NCBI GenBank assembly: GCA_018340805.1 | Contig: JACMZG010001913.1 | Location: 16,310,533 to 16,374,532, forward strand | Direction: 5' to 3' | DNA length: 64,000 nt | Origin: Microvelia longipes | Lineage: Eukaryota; Arthropoda; Insecta; Hemiptera; Veliidae | Part shown: positions 51,176 through 61,003 of the stretch, one piece after another | Numbering within the stretch: the stretch's first letter is position 1 | How the letters are laid out: each line of letters opens with the position of its first letter | Program-made: the position numbers and the translations under genes | Notes under the pieces: model-generated | Databases searched by the model: none | Told to the model about the DNA's origin: nothing | What the model saw: the letters and a program-made list of their open reading frames with translations, nothing else

Positions 51176-51475
51176 CATGTTACCCTCTATCTATGTGGAC
51201 CTCTATCTTGTTACGATCTATCTATGTAGACCTGTATCTCGTTACGCTCTATATATGTGGACCTCTATCTCGCTCTATCTATGTGGACCTCTCTATCTAT
51301 GTGGACCTCTATCTCGTCTATCGACCTATCTCGTTACGCTCTATATATGTGGACCTCTATCTCGTTACGCTCTATATATGTGGACCTCTATCTCGCTACG
51401 CTCCATTTGTTCGAATCATTATGCTCTATCTATGTAGAAGTCGATATGTTCTATCTCTGTGGACATCGTTAAATA
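51176..51475. repeat. Tandem array, about 31-bp unit
   Basis: TATGTGGACCTCTATCTCGT followed by TACGCTCTATA recurs about nine times with deletions. The three overlapping frames starting at 51177, 51193 and 51257 (repeated Tyr-Val/Met-Trp-Thr-Ser phrases) are translations of the array and are not proteins. Confidence 0.94.
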
Positions 51476-51820
51476 AACATCTTATAGATCCGTGTTTATT
51501 GGAATGGCATTTATTGTATCATGGTTCATGCTGCGTTGTTGTCGTCTAGGAAACTTAAGTTGAAAGTAAAGTAAAATAAATCGGACAGTACTCCTAAACA
51601 TTTCTGACCCCATGGAAGTTGTATGAGGTAGAGAAATAGGAGCAAATTCACCTTCCCCTTGGTTATAATGAAAAAAATGCGCCAAACGCAGGTTATGTTG
51701 CAAGGTTGAGTTTGCTTGTAAACTTTCGTCTGTGCTTCTCGTGATTGTTAGATTTGTGGTGCTTGTTAAGTATTTGTGCTTATTTAATTTTAAATTTTTG
51801 ACTATATTTTGCCTCCTCAG

Positions 51821-51888
51821 TGAGTGATAATTTAAGCGTGTTTTGTTATAACCTTCTCAAGCAATAAACAATGAGAAACCATTGAGAG
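51821..51888 (+). other. Possible non-coding exon
   Basis: The segment has an acceptor-like TTTTGCCTCCTCAG on its left and a donor-like GAG|GTAAGT on its right. It lies in a roughly 1-kb tract (51480-52500) without detectable repeats. The 68-nt segment has no sustained reading frame, so it could only be an untranslated or lncRNA exon. Chance pairs of splice sites are common. Confidence 0.2.
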
Positions 51889-52500
51889 GTAAGTTTGCCT
51901 CTAAAATTTAAGACCTGCGCTGTTATAAGAATTGTAAGCAAGTGCAGTTTGTATCAAGCATGTGCAGTTAGTTTTTGACGTGTGTTTCGTGTTGAATTCT
52001 CTCTATTTTATGGATTTCGATGGGGTCACTTGTTTGTACGGTAAATCGACTTAGTGCGTCATCCCCTTTATTCAAGATCCTTGGATTGAGCTACCAGATA
52101 TTGTCAAGACTACCTCAAAATCATTATTTTAACACTATCTTTTAGTTTTAGATATATTATGTAGCGTCGGTGCTAGTTTTAGTTGTTTGAAGTAATTATG
52201 TAGATTTTCAGCAAGGGTTTGTAATATTATTCCATTTAGTTTTCATGTTAGATTGGTTTTTGTATATTTTGATCTGTGCAAGTTATTATTTATTTTAAAG
52301 TAGTTAAGTCATTCCTGTCTCAATTATTATTTAGTCGAATCTTTGTTTTATTTAATTTAATTTTATATATTCTCTGTGTTTAAAAAAGTTTTTCGTCTAG
52401 TCATATCGATTTTATTTGTATTTGAAAGTAATATACGTTTTATAATTCGGATTTGATAACAATGCAAGTAGTACTATGGTAGAACATCTTGTGTTTTATC

Positions 52501-52670
52501 CCCCCCCCCCCCCAAAACTCACATAAAGGTATTTAACTTTGTTAGAACCACTCAGAAGATCTTTAATACACCTGATGTTTAGGGTGGAACCCCAGATTTT
52601 GTTTGTTTTTGCAAACGTAATACTTTTAGTAAATACCTGCGGTATATATTAGAGAAAGTAAAAATATCAT
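52501..52670 (-). mobile_element. Poly-C run and 5S-derived repeat 5' fragment
   Basis: A run of at least 13 C starts at about 52501. From about 52535 the minus strand shows the family's 5' part (CACTCAGAAG / GGGGTTCCACCCTAAACATC-type sequence, TTTGCAAACGTAATACTTTT, hairpin). 52690-52840 carries body blocks on the plus strand (TTATGACGTCATTCATTGGC, AATGACTCAGCAAAAAC), so two pieces lie head to head. Confidence 0.5.
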
Positions 52671-53559
52671 GACCTCATCTCCGCGTGCAGAAAATATTTT
52701 ATGACGTCATTCATTGGCGATAATGACTCAGCAAAAACCTAAAAAAAATATAAAAAGCGGAAAAATCAAATAGTAATGACGAATATAAAGTTCGTTCAAT
52801 TTATACTGCAACACGTCTACAGATTAAACCCGCCTGGTTTGCAATGGAGTATTTGCATTTTTCCAAAAATTTTTTTTGCTCATAAAATGATTTAATGTGT
52901 TTAAAAAAATATATTAAGCTGTGAAAAAAATATTTAATTTAATATTAAATAGTCGAAATAAGCATTTAAAGAAGAAGAGAGGGGGAATGGATGAGAGAGT
53001 GGGGTGAAAACAGAACGTTCTAAAGGTTGGGTCGTTTAAGATACAGATGGAAGTTTTAGTTAGAAATATCGTAAGGTCAACAGTTGCTTACAGTTCAATA
53101 GAATGAAAAAAATGAAACAAAACAATTCCGTATTCCAGATAACACAATGCCTAAGGAGCGTGATGACTACAGCTGTCAGTATCATCTTGTTAACAGTATA
53201 GAATAAACTCTTATGAGTGTTACTCTAGTGAATATTGTACTTAACGGCGGTATTCTTACGTCTGACGTCACACAAGCAGTTGAGGCCGTTTCCCCGCCAA
53301 AAGAACATGTTTAAATATATTTTTCGTTTTTTTGCTGTAACATCAAAAGTATAAGTTTTTTCATTCTAATATTTTTAGAGGGTGTTCTTTTATAAGACGA
53401 ACTTAAAGATAATGGAATATCAAAAATTGTGCAAATACTCCATGAGCAGTGCTCACAGAGGTGCTCATTGAGCACACCGTTAGAATTGTCTATGTGTGTG
53501 TGTCCCAATATTTAATAAAAAAGTTGACTACCTTTCATTTTAATATGGCTTGTTACGTT

Positions 53560-53765
53560 GTTACTCGAATCACTTGTTAAGCAGTCGAGAGAGCTCAATA
53601 CCTGTGAGTGTGACTAATGGGAATTAATCGGATGTTTTTACCGCCTGTGGACGAGCGAAGCGAGTTCAAAGATGTACTGCATTATAAATAAGGTTATTTT
53701 TATATACTGAAGACAACGTAGCATGTCCAATGTATTGAGGATCAGCTTAGCGAATACAAACCTTA
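53560..53765 (+). mobile_element. 5S-derived repeat, 3' part
   Basis: A degraded 5S-like box (about 53566-53625: CTTGTTAAGCAGTCGAGAGA...GTGTGACTAATGGGAAT) is followed by TGGACGAGCGAAGCGAGTTC and a second, weaker tail. Just before it, 53230-53300 is less AT-rich and includes a TGACGTCA site. Confidence 0.6.
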
Positions 53766-53805
53766 GATTTTCTTATCAAGTAATCAATCATTTATGTTTA
53801 GTTCT

Positions 53806-54360
53806 CTATAGACTTAGAATAATACTATACATAGAAGGAGCACTACTGATAACACGAAAGGCGGTTCACTGGTGCACTTAAGTAATGCTGCCATCCTAAC
53901 AATATACAATTTTATAAAAAAAAAATTGGCAATACTTCCGGTTGCTGAATTATTATGTTCTATTATTAATTAATGATTGATTATTCATAAAATACTAATA
54001 TAAATATCGGTGCATTATAATATTTAAAGCATTTTAAATTGTAGTTTAACGTATTTATTAAAATTATATTTAAAGTAGTCCTCGTCAACTAAATGTAGAT
54101 TCTTGTATTCCGCCACCCTTTTGCCATCTAAAACCGGGTTTATTAAATACTCAGCACGTGTTTTAAATTATTATATTTGTTCTTTACGATCTTTCTTCAT
54201 TAATAGATATTTATGATACATATTTAAAATAATGTTTTGTTGTCAGGTTGGCAGCATTACTAAAGTGCACCTATCAACCGGCCTTCGTGTTATCAGTGGA
54301 ATTACATTGTGTTTACGGTCCTGTGCTCCTTCTATATATAGTATTATTCTAAGTCTATAG
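53806..54360. mobile_element. 555-bp foldback element
   Basis: CTATAGACTTAGAATAATAC with AAGGAGCACTACTGATAACA at the left is mirrored by TGTTATCAGTGGAATTACAT... and GTATTATTCTAAGTCTATAG at the right. The inner blocks GTGCACTTAAGTAATGCTGC and GCAGCATTACTAAAGTGCAC also pair. Each arm is about 110 bp; the spacer is AT-rich and non-coding. Confidence 0.85.
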
Positions 54361-55174
54361 ACGATATTGCGACGACAAACACCTGTCACAACAAACACAC
54401 GTCATAACAAACACACGTAAGCAATTAAACTTCTACAACATTAAGTACTCCGAAAAAAAACTTGAGACTGTAAATTTTATAGGACCTCATAATTCTATAG
54501 AAAAACAGTCATTAATCATAAAATAACAAAACCATAAAATTCAAAGGAAACAAAATACGGTCAGAACTAATTTATTAGTGTGTAAGATAATTAATTAAGT
54601 GTAATTACGACTCATAAATACAGTTCCAGGTGTTAGTTAAAAAGTACAACCGTGCACATTATCGTTTAGGAGTTGTTTAGTCGTGTGCCACTTGGCATCT
54701 CTCTTTTATTTAGCATAAGACCGTCTAATTAGTGCTTTGTATAAGTAGTGAATAATTGTGATACAAAATTTTATCAATTAAGTTAAAATTTGGCACAATT
54801 ACACCAATGAGAAACAAATATATCCAATACCCACTCAATTTCATTTTGATATTTGACGCCGTTTTAAAAAGATTAGCGTTGGAATTTATACATTTTGAAG
54901 ATTATAACATTCAAATCTTGTTTTTCGTGTGACACACAGATAAAACGCGTAAAAAATTAAAGATCAAGATAAAAAAATGTTATTTAGTTTTTAATTTAAA
55001 AGTTATAGACGAAAATATATTGATGCAAAGGTTAAAAATTATATCTAAAAGTTTCTTACACGAGTCCAAAAATTGACGTTTAACTCATAAAATTCAACTT
55101 ATTAAAATGAAATGTATTGCTAATATTGTTGTTATAATTAAAATGATAAACGTAGCTACCAAGTGTGACCACAG
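54361..55174. other. No gene seen
   Basis: AT-rich sequence. Short direct repeats (ACAAACACACGTCATAACAA type) lie at 54372-54420. Nothing else recognised. Confidence 0.45.
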
Positions 55175-55175
55175 G

Positions 55176-55235
<60 letters not shown>
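55175..55235. repeat. (TA)n microsatellite, left half
   Basis: TA repeats ending exactly where the LTR element begins. The array continues at 57433 on the other side, so the element appears to have inserted into one microsatellite. Confidence 0.93.
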
Positions 55236-55237
<2 letters not shown>

Positions 55238-55588
55238 AAACGTAAAAAGTTACGTATAGGAAATAAGGCTGTGGGGTCAGGCGAATGTTTAAGAAAATAT
55301 AACGACTTTGTGCCACTTACTCTTCAACACATTTCTATTTATTTAAATCCAAAATATAACACTTATAAAAATAAGTAAACCTTCATATTAAATAATCTTA
55401 AAACCATTAAATTAACAGGTTAAGGCTTTCCGAATTCCGAGGGCCGAAACACTATGTACGTACCGCGCGGTGGTCGGGCTATACCTAATCAATCAATCGA
55501 ACCAATATTTATTATGAAATCAATATCTTAATCAGTAAACTCGCGCCTGCGCCCGACACTCGCACTATCTCATTAAATTACCGCTACA
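55236..55588 (-). repeat. 3' LTR
   Basis: 353 bp, nearly identical to 57082-57432. It carries AT-rich TATA-like and AATAAA-like hexamers in its middle in element sense. Confidence 0.95.
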
Positions 55589-55889
55589 TAGCCCCACCGG
55601 TCATCATAGAAATAGACACAGAGCTGAAAATGAAAATGATGACCAAACAACCACAGAATTTTAGCCCCACCAGGACTTTCAAAGTCGACATATCTCTATT
55701 AGATTAGGCTAACTAAAATAAAAAAACCTTACTTAAACTAATCATCAAAAAACAAAAAGATTAAACATGAAAACTTAATACAAAATATAAAGTGACAATA
55801 AAAAAAACTTCACTAAAAAAACGCTCCAAAGAAAAAATTACTTAAAAAAGTTCACTTCAGCAAACTCAAAAAAGTTAACTTCAGCTAAC

Positions 55890-56960
55890 TCAAAAAAGTT
55901 CACTATTATTATTTTTTGTACGTTTTACGCGCTTCACTTCTCGACTATAATAATAATCATCGCATTCTTCTATATCACATTGATTGTGTTCAGTTTGTAG
56001 TAGCTCTTTTTTCTTACTTCTTCTTTGCCGATCGTCAAAGATGCGCAAAATGTTAATGAATGATTGTATTGTTTTTTCATTCTGTTCATGCCAGATCGTT
56101 TGGATGTCCAACTCGAAATGGTGCACCAACTCTTCAATAATTTCGATATCAGTTCGTTTTTGCGCAAGTTCACGAGCCACGACAAGGATTTTATACGCGT
56201 AATCTTCTCTACTGCAACCTTTTGCCTGAATATATTTACCGCTGATGAGCGTTTGTAAGTGTCTCCTTTGACAGATCTTGTCCCAATAACGTTTAAGGAA
56301 TATTTCTTCAAACTCATCATATGTACTTACCGTTTTGATCATAACATCCCACCACTTAGTCGCTGACCCAGTTAAAGCTTTAGATAAATACCATATTTTT
56401 TCTGAGTTCCGAATGCCATAAATGTTATAAAAATTCTTCAATTTGTTTAAAAACAAAGTCGGTGTGCTGTCGCCGCATCCGTTGAACTTAGGTATAACAG
56501 ATTCACTAAAAACCAAACATTTACGGAGTGACGCCGACAAACAGTTTTTCTCCGTCTGAGCTCTATTCTTTGTAGATAAATCCTTACTATCATTTATGCA
56601 CCTCTCTATTTTTTCAATTAACGTTTCAATCTGAGCTGTTTGATTTTTTATTTCTGAGTTTTCATAATAGTTACAAGGATTAATTGGTAGTTGTGAATGA
56701 TCTAACCTAGTTTCTCTCAAAATTTCTTCTTTAGGTGTCTCCTTAGCAATATTAAGTAAGAAGCAGTTCAGTGTTTTTATAAGATTTTCTAATTTACTTG
56801 CTACACTTTGAATCGATCGCATTAGTAAACCCTGACATTCAGTAATATTATTCGAACATTCAGATTTACTAAAATATTCCATTATTTTTCTTTCAATGAT
56901 GCTATCAATATCACAATTTATTGCTGAACTTTGTGCCTGTCCGACCATAACACTTTCCAT
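55890..56960 (-). CDS. Retrotransposon Gag-like protein
   Basis: Single 356-aa ORF of the LTR element. Residues 1-140 are polar and partly helical or coiled-coil-like (repeated KLENLIKTL and IETLIEKIERC). Residues 150-300 look like a retrotransposon gag (capsid-like) domain. They show VIPKFNGCGDSTPTLFLNKL, then YLSKALTGSATKWWD with the conserved WW pair (203-204), then YDEFEEIFLKRYW. The basic C-terminus (310-350, KKK, VKRVKR) lacks a CCHC zinc knuckle; basic residues may bind RNA instead. The role inferred from the family is to package the element RNA in cytoplasmic particles. The ATG lies about 120 bp downstream of the primer-binding site. The intact frame supports recent activity. Overlapping frames on either strand (55970-56320, 55984-56202, 56064-56258) are shadows. 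Confidence 0.88.
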   Translation of the reverse strand: MESVMVGQAQSSAINCDIDSIIERKIMEYFSKSECSNNITECQGLLMRSIQSVASKLENLIKTLNCFLLNIAKETPKEEILRETRLDHSQLPINPCNYYENSEIKNQTAQIETLIEKIERCINDSKDLSTKNRAQTEKNCLSASLRKCLVFSESVIPKFNGCGDSTPTLFLNKLKNFYNIYGIRNSEKIWYLSKALTGSATKWWDVMIKTVSTYDEFEEIFLKRYWDKICQRRHLQTLISGKYIQAKGCSREDYAYKILVVARELAQKRTDIEIIEELVHHFELDIQTIWHEQNEKTIQSFINILRIFDDRQRRSKKKELLQTEHNQCDIEECDDYYYSREVKRVKRTKNNNSELF

Positions 56961-57060
56961 ATTATTTAGTTAAACAAAAGCAACTCACAAAAACTACTAA
57001 CTAGATTAAATTAAAATTTTTAAATATAAATTATTAATACTAAATTTATGTTAAACACTC

Positions 57061-57080
57061 GCCCCGCTCGGTGGGCGCCA
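57061..57080 (-). other. Primer-binding site
   Basis: TGGCGCCCACCGAGCGGGGC, one base from the 5' LTR. Its start TGGCGCCCA matches the complement of the 3' end of tRNA-Lys; later positions match only partly. Confidence 0.7.
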
Positions 57081-57081
57081 A

Positions 57082-57432
57082 TGAAACGTAAAAAGTTACG
57101 TATAGGAAATAAGGCTGTGGGGTCAGGCGAATGTTTAAAAATATAACGACTTTGTGCCACTTACTCTTCAACACATTTCTATTTATTTAAATCCAAAATA
57201 TAACACTTATAAAAATAAGTAAACCTTCATATTAAATAATCTTAAAACCATTAAATTAATAGGTTAAGGCTTTCCGAATTCCGAGGGCCGAAACACTATG
57301 TACGTACCGCGCGGTGGTCGGGCTATACCTAATCAATCAATCGAACCAATATTTATTATGAAATCAATATCTTAATCAGTAAACTCGCGCCTGCGCCCGA
57401 CACTCGCACTATCTCATTAAATTACCGCTACA
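57082..57432 (-). repeat. 5' LTR
   Basis: 351 bp, with the same termini as the 3' LTR. It would carry the pol II promoter of the element. Confidence 0.95.
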
Positions 57433-57527
<95 letters not shown>

Positions 57528-57540
57528 GTGTATGTATGTA
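57433..57540. repeat. (TA)n then (TG)n microsatellite, right half
   Basis: TA repeats resume directly after the 5' LTR and pass into TATG/TG repeats. Confidence 0.93.
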
Positions 57541-57629
57541 TAAAAATGCATTTCCTTTATTACTTGATTAAATACTGTACCACTTTCCAAAGCGTAAAAA
57601 ATGGCTATAACATCTTGTTGAACATTTGG

Positions 57630-58150
57630 TTACTTCAATAATATGAGGTCGAACGAAGTGGGACCGAAAAAATATCACTCTAAGCTTTGGAAAAACAAGG
57701 CACTTTGGAGGCAAGCGAAGCGAGTGGGAATTAAACGAATGTATTTACTATCGGCCGCCTCCGTGGCCAAGGTCGTTAAGGCGTTAGTCTTTATAATGAC
57801 CTTTGACACCCACGGAAGTCTGGGGTTCGCATCCCAGGTTACGCTCTCAGTTTATAGAAGATTATTGTTTAGACATATTATCGCCAAATTTAGAATGCAC
57901 TTTGAGCGTAACGGTTGCTACTACCACTCGAGGTGGTTCCCGCAGGGGTTATCCCTGATGAGCCGCAAGGCTCTAAACGGGCATTATTACTATTTATTAT
58001 CTGAGGACAAGGGAAGCGAGTCCGAAGACGTGTTGTAGTATAAAATAGACAATTTTTATATTCTGAGTACAAGCGAAGCGTCCAGAATAGGGAGGATGAG
58101 CGTAGCGAATTCGATGTGATGAGGAAAAGTCCCGTGATTCCCCGTTACCG
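57630..58150 (+). mobile_element. 5S-derived repeat tail interrupted by a SINE
   Basis: The family's GGCAAGCGAAGCGAGTGGGA and AATTAAACGAATGTATTTAC are followed by a SINE (57753-57992). Then come GAGGACAAGGGAAGCGAGTC, GAGGATGAGCGTAGCGAATT and the CCCCGTTACCGATTTTT end. In an uninterrupted copy (50.3 kb) the AAACGAATCTATTTATACTA segment runs straight into CTGAGAGCC, which confirms nesting. The frames 57643-58038 and 57890-58072 cross these repeats and are not genes. Confidence 0.68.
57753..57992 (+). mobile_element. tRNA-derived SINE (family E, copy 3)
   Basis: The tRNA-like head GCCTCCGTGGCCAAGGTCGT carries an A-box-like GTGGCCAAGGTCG and, at about 57822-57835, the good B box GGGGTTCGCATCCC. 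The 3' domain (GAGGTGGTTCCCGCAGGGGT, GAGCCGCAAGGCTC, ACGGGCATTATTACTATT) corresponds to the other two family E copies. This is the clearest head of the three. It is not a tRNA gene because the stems do not close. Confidence 0.75.
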
Positions 58151-59344
58151 ATTTTTATAAATTACCTCTGCATTAATACTTTACAAGTCTAGATTGAACT
58201 CTAGTTAACAAAAATTGAATGCATAATATAAGGGTATTGTGAAGATAATGCTTCATCCATTAGCTAAGTGTCATAGAATCTATTTTTTCAAATACATAAG
58301 AATAATTATCGTACATACTTTCTTTTATAGAAGATTCTGTATTTTACATCGAGCGTAGTTAACATAAAATGTAGTTAGCAAAATAGAAAAGGTAGACTTT
58401 GTATAGTGGTTCCAACCTATTAACAGCTTTCTGTCGTGTGCCATTACTTTAAATTTAAAAGTTTTTGGTTAAAATAAATAGTTCAATTTTTAAAAAAAAA
58501 TCTAGACACTGTGGAGGCATTTTGCATTTTAGTATTTATTCAAAGAAATCCTATAAATAGGTGAAGAACTGTCAACAAATTTTTTAACAAAAAACATTGA
58601 ACAATTGACGACACTTAAGGCGAGTACATTTTCGCCTAAAGTGACCACTTCGGGTTAGAACAGATTTCGATAATTTTTTAAAACCCATTAGTTGGCCAGG
58701 TAATCCGTTAAGATTGCTTCCTTTCGGTCACATTTTTACCTAAAGTTGTCTATTGTCAGTTTTCGTAAGAATTATTTTCTTTTTTGACAATATGAAAAAG
58801 GTTGGGGATGTCGTCAGTTGGGGACGTCAGATTAGGGAGAGTGTGGTCACTTTTATGTAACCTTACCTCATGTCTCAGGTTATTTAAGATTTTCTAGATA
58901 AGTTTGAACTAATTCCTAAATTGCCAGAAATGAGTTTGCATAAAGACTAACAGATCTGATAAGATTCAGACTTAATCAGTTTTAGTAGATTATGTTCTAA
59001 GAACACTTAGGGTTTTAAATTCTATCAAAACTAAGTTTTCTTGAATTCTGTTAGAATTCAAAATGCTCACCCTATAAGCTGATTAGTTGCTTGCCTTATT
59101 GAGTTCACATATCAATGATATATCCAGGATTTAGTTCGATTTTTATTGGAAACAACAACTTAGTCGTTATACTCCATAACTTACTGCTAACTTAAAAACC
59201 TCTTTCTTTAGAATCACAATTTTAACTGGAAACAGAGCCTACACTAGTTACTAAATTTGCTGAAAATTTAAAAACTGTATTATTAATATTACAAAGAGTC
59301 CATGATTTGTCAAATTTTATGGTGTCTAAATACCGTCGAAATCG
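58151..59344. other. No gene seen
   Basis: AT-rich, without recognised repeats or coding frames apart from minor runs of A. Confidence 0.45.
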
Positions 59345-59592
59345 TCGAAAAAAGTAAAAAATCGGGTACGGGGTACCTTAAAACTTTTCACCCTATCGTA
59401 TTCGCTACGCTCATCCTGACCAATGTAGGATGAGTAATGTCCTTAGAATATGAAAATCACCTTATTTATATCCATAAAAACTGACTTAGCTCGACCCTGC
59501 TTAACACTACTAATAGTGTTAAGCAGGGTTCCGTCAATCCGTCAATGGAATCCGTCAATGGAATCCGTCAATGGAATCCGTTAATTCCATTC
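59345..59592 (-). repeat. Truncated 5S-derived repeat, hairpin and 13-bp tandem repeat
   Basis: The end block AAAAAATCGGGTACGGGGTA (minus-strand tail) begins at about 59356. A tail motif and GTTAAGCAGGGTCGAGCTAA (start of the 5S-like box) follow at about 59490-59510. There the copy ends in a perfect stem, CCCTGCTTAACACTA / TAGTGTTAAGCAGGG (59495-59528), then four copies of TCCGTCAATGGAA. Confidence 0.65.
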
Positions 59593-59760
59593 ACTTCTTT
59601 GACACGTCTCAGTAAGTACTAAATTTTGTAAATTACAGCTCATCTTACTTGTATCTCAGGAGTACTTTGCACTTGTTGGTCATAAGTGCAAAAGAGTTTT
59701 ATTATGACAATTATAACTTTACTAACACATTCAACAGTTAATAAATGATATGATATTAGT

Positions 59761-60290
59761 CATAGAGATGTTATTACTAGAGGGGCCCTAAAGGTTACAT
59801 TTTGAAACATTGAAAAAGTAACCTAACCACCTTCGCTAATAAATATAATCAAATAAACAGAACAAAATTACAATAACTTATATTACAAAACACTTACTGA
59901 GGGCTCTCATCAATAAGTAAAATGATGTATACTAGTGCATTATAAAATAAGATTATTTTTTGCCCTATATAGGTTTTTTCTTTTTAAATCATAAAATCAA
60001 AATATAATCAAAAAATAGTCTTATTATTTACAATAAAAATTAGCATAATAAATATTAATGTATTTATCTCTATTTTTTATTGATGGAAATAAATATTATT
60101 ATTATTATATAGTAAAACGTTAAAAATACAAATCAACACACAAACGGGAAACCGAAATACATTTATTAATTATAACCTTAACTCACTCTTAAAGGAGGTT
60201 TCAATGAGGTTACACAGAGCCCCTGAGAGCCTCAAAAAGATGTTTCTTGTCTCTCAATGTATTTAGATAGGCTATGCCCCCTCTGGTTAA
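59761..60290. mobile_element. Family C TIR element (copy 2), interrupted
   Basis: It starts CATAGAGATGTTATTACTAG and matches 6785-7183 through AAAAAGTAACCT, AGTAAAACGTTA, TATAACCTTAACTCACTCTT, AAAAAGATGTTTC and TGCCCCCTCT. About 200 bp of extra AT-rich sequence (about 59905-60110) separate its halves. The right terminus is lost after CCCTCTGG, so no duplication can be seen. Confidence 0.72.
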
Positions 60291-60932
60291 GACGTCTTAA
60301 GTTATCTTAATACCATAAAAAATATCCAAAATATTTTCCATCTATGCTCTCTTCTTCTCTTCCTTTAACTTTAAACTTCCAATTCTTAGTCAAACTAATT
60401 CGTGATCTTAATGGATGTTAATAAGTAGCCCATATACTTTTTGTTATTTCAATATTAACGTCCCTTGAGGAAGGTCCGCACCTGCCTCATTAAACCATAT
60501 TAAACCCTTACGATTTAACAAATTCAACTCATTTATTTCAACAATCAAAAATAATAAAAGCTTTTTTTTGAACAAAACTATTATGCTAATTATTTAACTT
60601 TTTGTTTCAATTTTGTTTCTATTGCGGCATCTTCAGTTCTTGAAGTCGACGTATGGTCTAAAATAATTAAGAATAGTAGAGTACATAATTAAAATATGTT
60701 TTAGATGTTCAAACTAAAATTATGTTTAGTATATTACTAAAATTAAGAGTAATACTTTAAATGCACTAACTTGTTATTTTGTATTATTTTTTCTTGAAGG
60801 CCATAAATATGAGTATTACCCTTACGTGGATTAACTAAATAGATGCTATTGGTTGTCAGTGGTTGTTTAAAGTTTTCGAAATTCGGATATTTACCAATTA
60901 TACGTTAGGGTATGTTGTATGAGGCTCCGTAT
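60291..60932. other. No gene seen
   Basis: AT-rich, without recognisable motif. Confidence 0.4.
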
Positions 60933-61003
60933 CGTTCCGTCGACAAATCGTTCCATCGACAAATAATTTGAGTTTGTCGACGGAATGATTTGTCGACGGA
61001 ACG
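60933..61003. repeat. Hairpin made of a duplicated stem
   Basis: CGTTCCGTCGACAAAT then CGTTCCATCGACAAA on the left, and TTTGTCGACGGAATG then ATTTGTCGACGGAACG on the right. Arms of 31 bp pair with one mismatch. Each arm is itself a 15-16 bp tandem pair containing GTCGAC/ATCGAC. Confidence 0.88.

Larger units (their letters stand above)
55236..57432 (-). mobile_element. Gag-only LTR retrotransposon (2197 bp)
   Basis: Element on the minus strand with terminal direct repeats 57082-57432 (5' LTR, 351 bp) and 55236-55588 (3' LTR, 353 bp). They begin TGTAGCGG and end CGTTTCA, giving the canonical TG..CA termini. By eye they differ by one 2-base indel and one or two substitutions, so the insertion is recent. 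One base after the 5' LTR lies TGGCGCCCACCGAGCGGGGC, a primer-binding site like the 3' end of tRNA-Lys. Before the 3' LTR is the purine-rich GGTGGGGCTA. The interior holds one Gag ORF and no protease, reverse transcriptase, RNase H or integrase. Both flanks are TA repeat, which hides the target duplication. It resembles the gag-only class (TR-GAG) described in plants and must be mobilised in trans. Confidence 0.92.

Noticed and set aside
51177..51549. Overlapping ORFs rich in Tyr-Leu-Cys-Gly-Pro-like repeats
   Set aside because: All three frames are translations of a 31-bp minisatellite; the repeat explains them without any protein.
55970..56320. 116-aa minus-strand ORF and plus-strand ORFs inside Gag
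   Set aside because: They are alternative-frame shadows of the Gag ORF with no own motifs.
57643..58038. 131-aa ORF
   Set aside because: It runs through a 5S-derived repeat and a nested tRNA-derived SINE.
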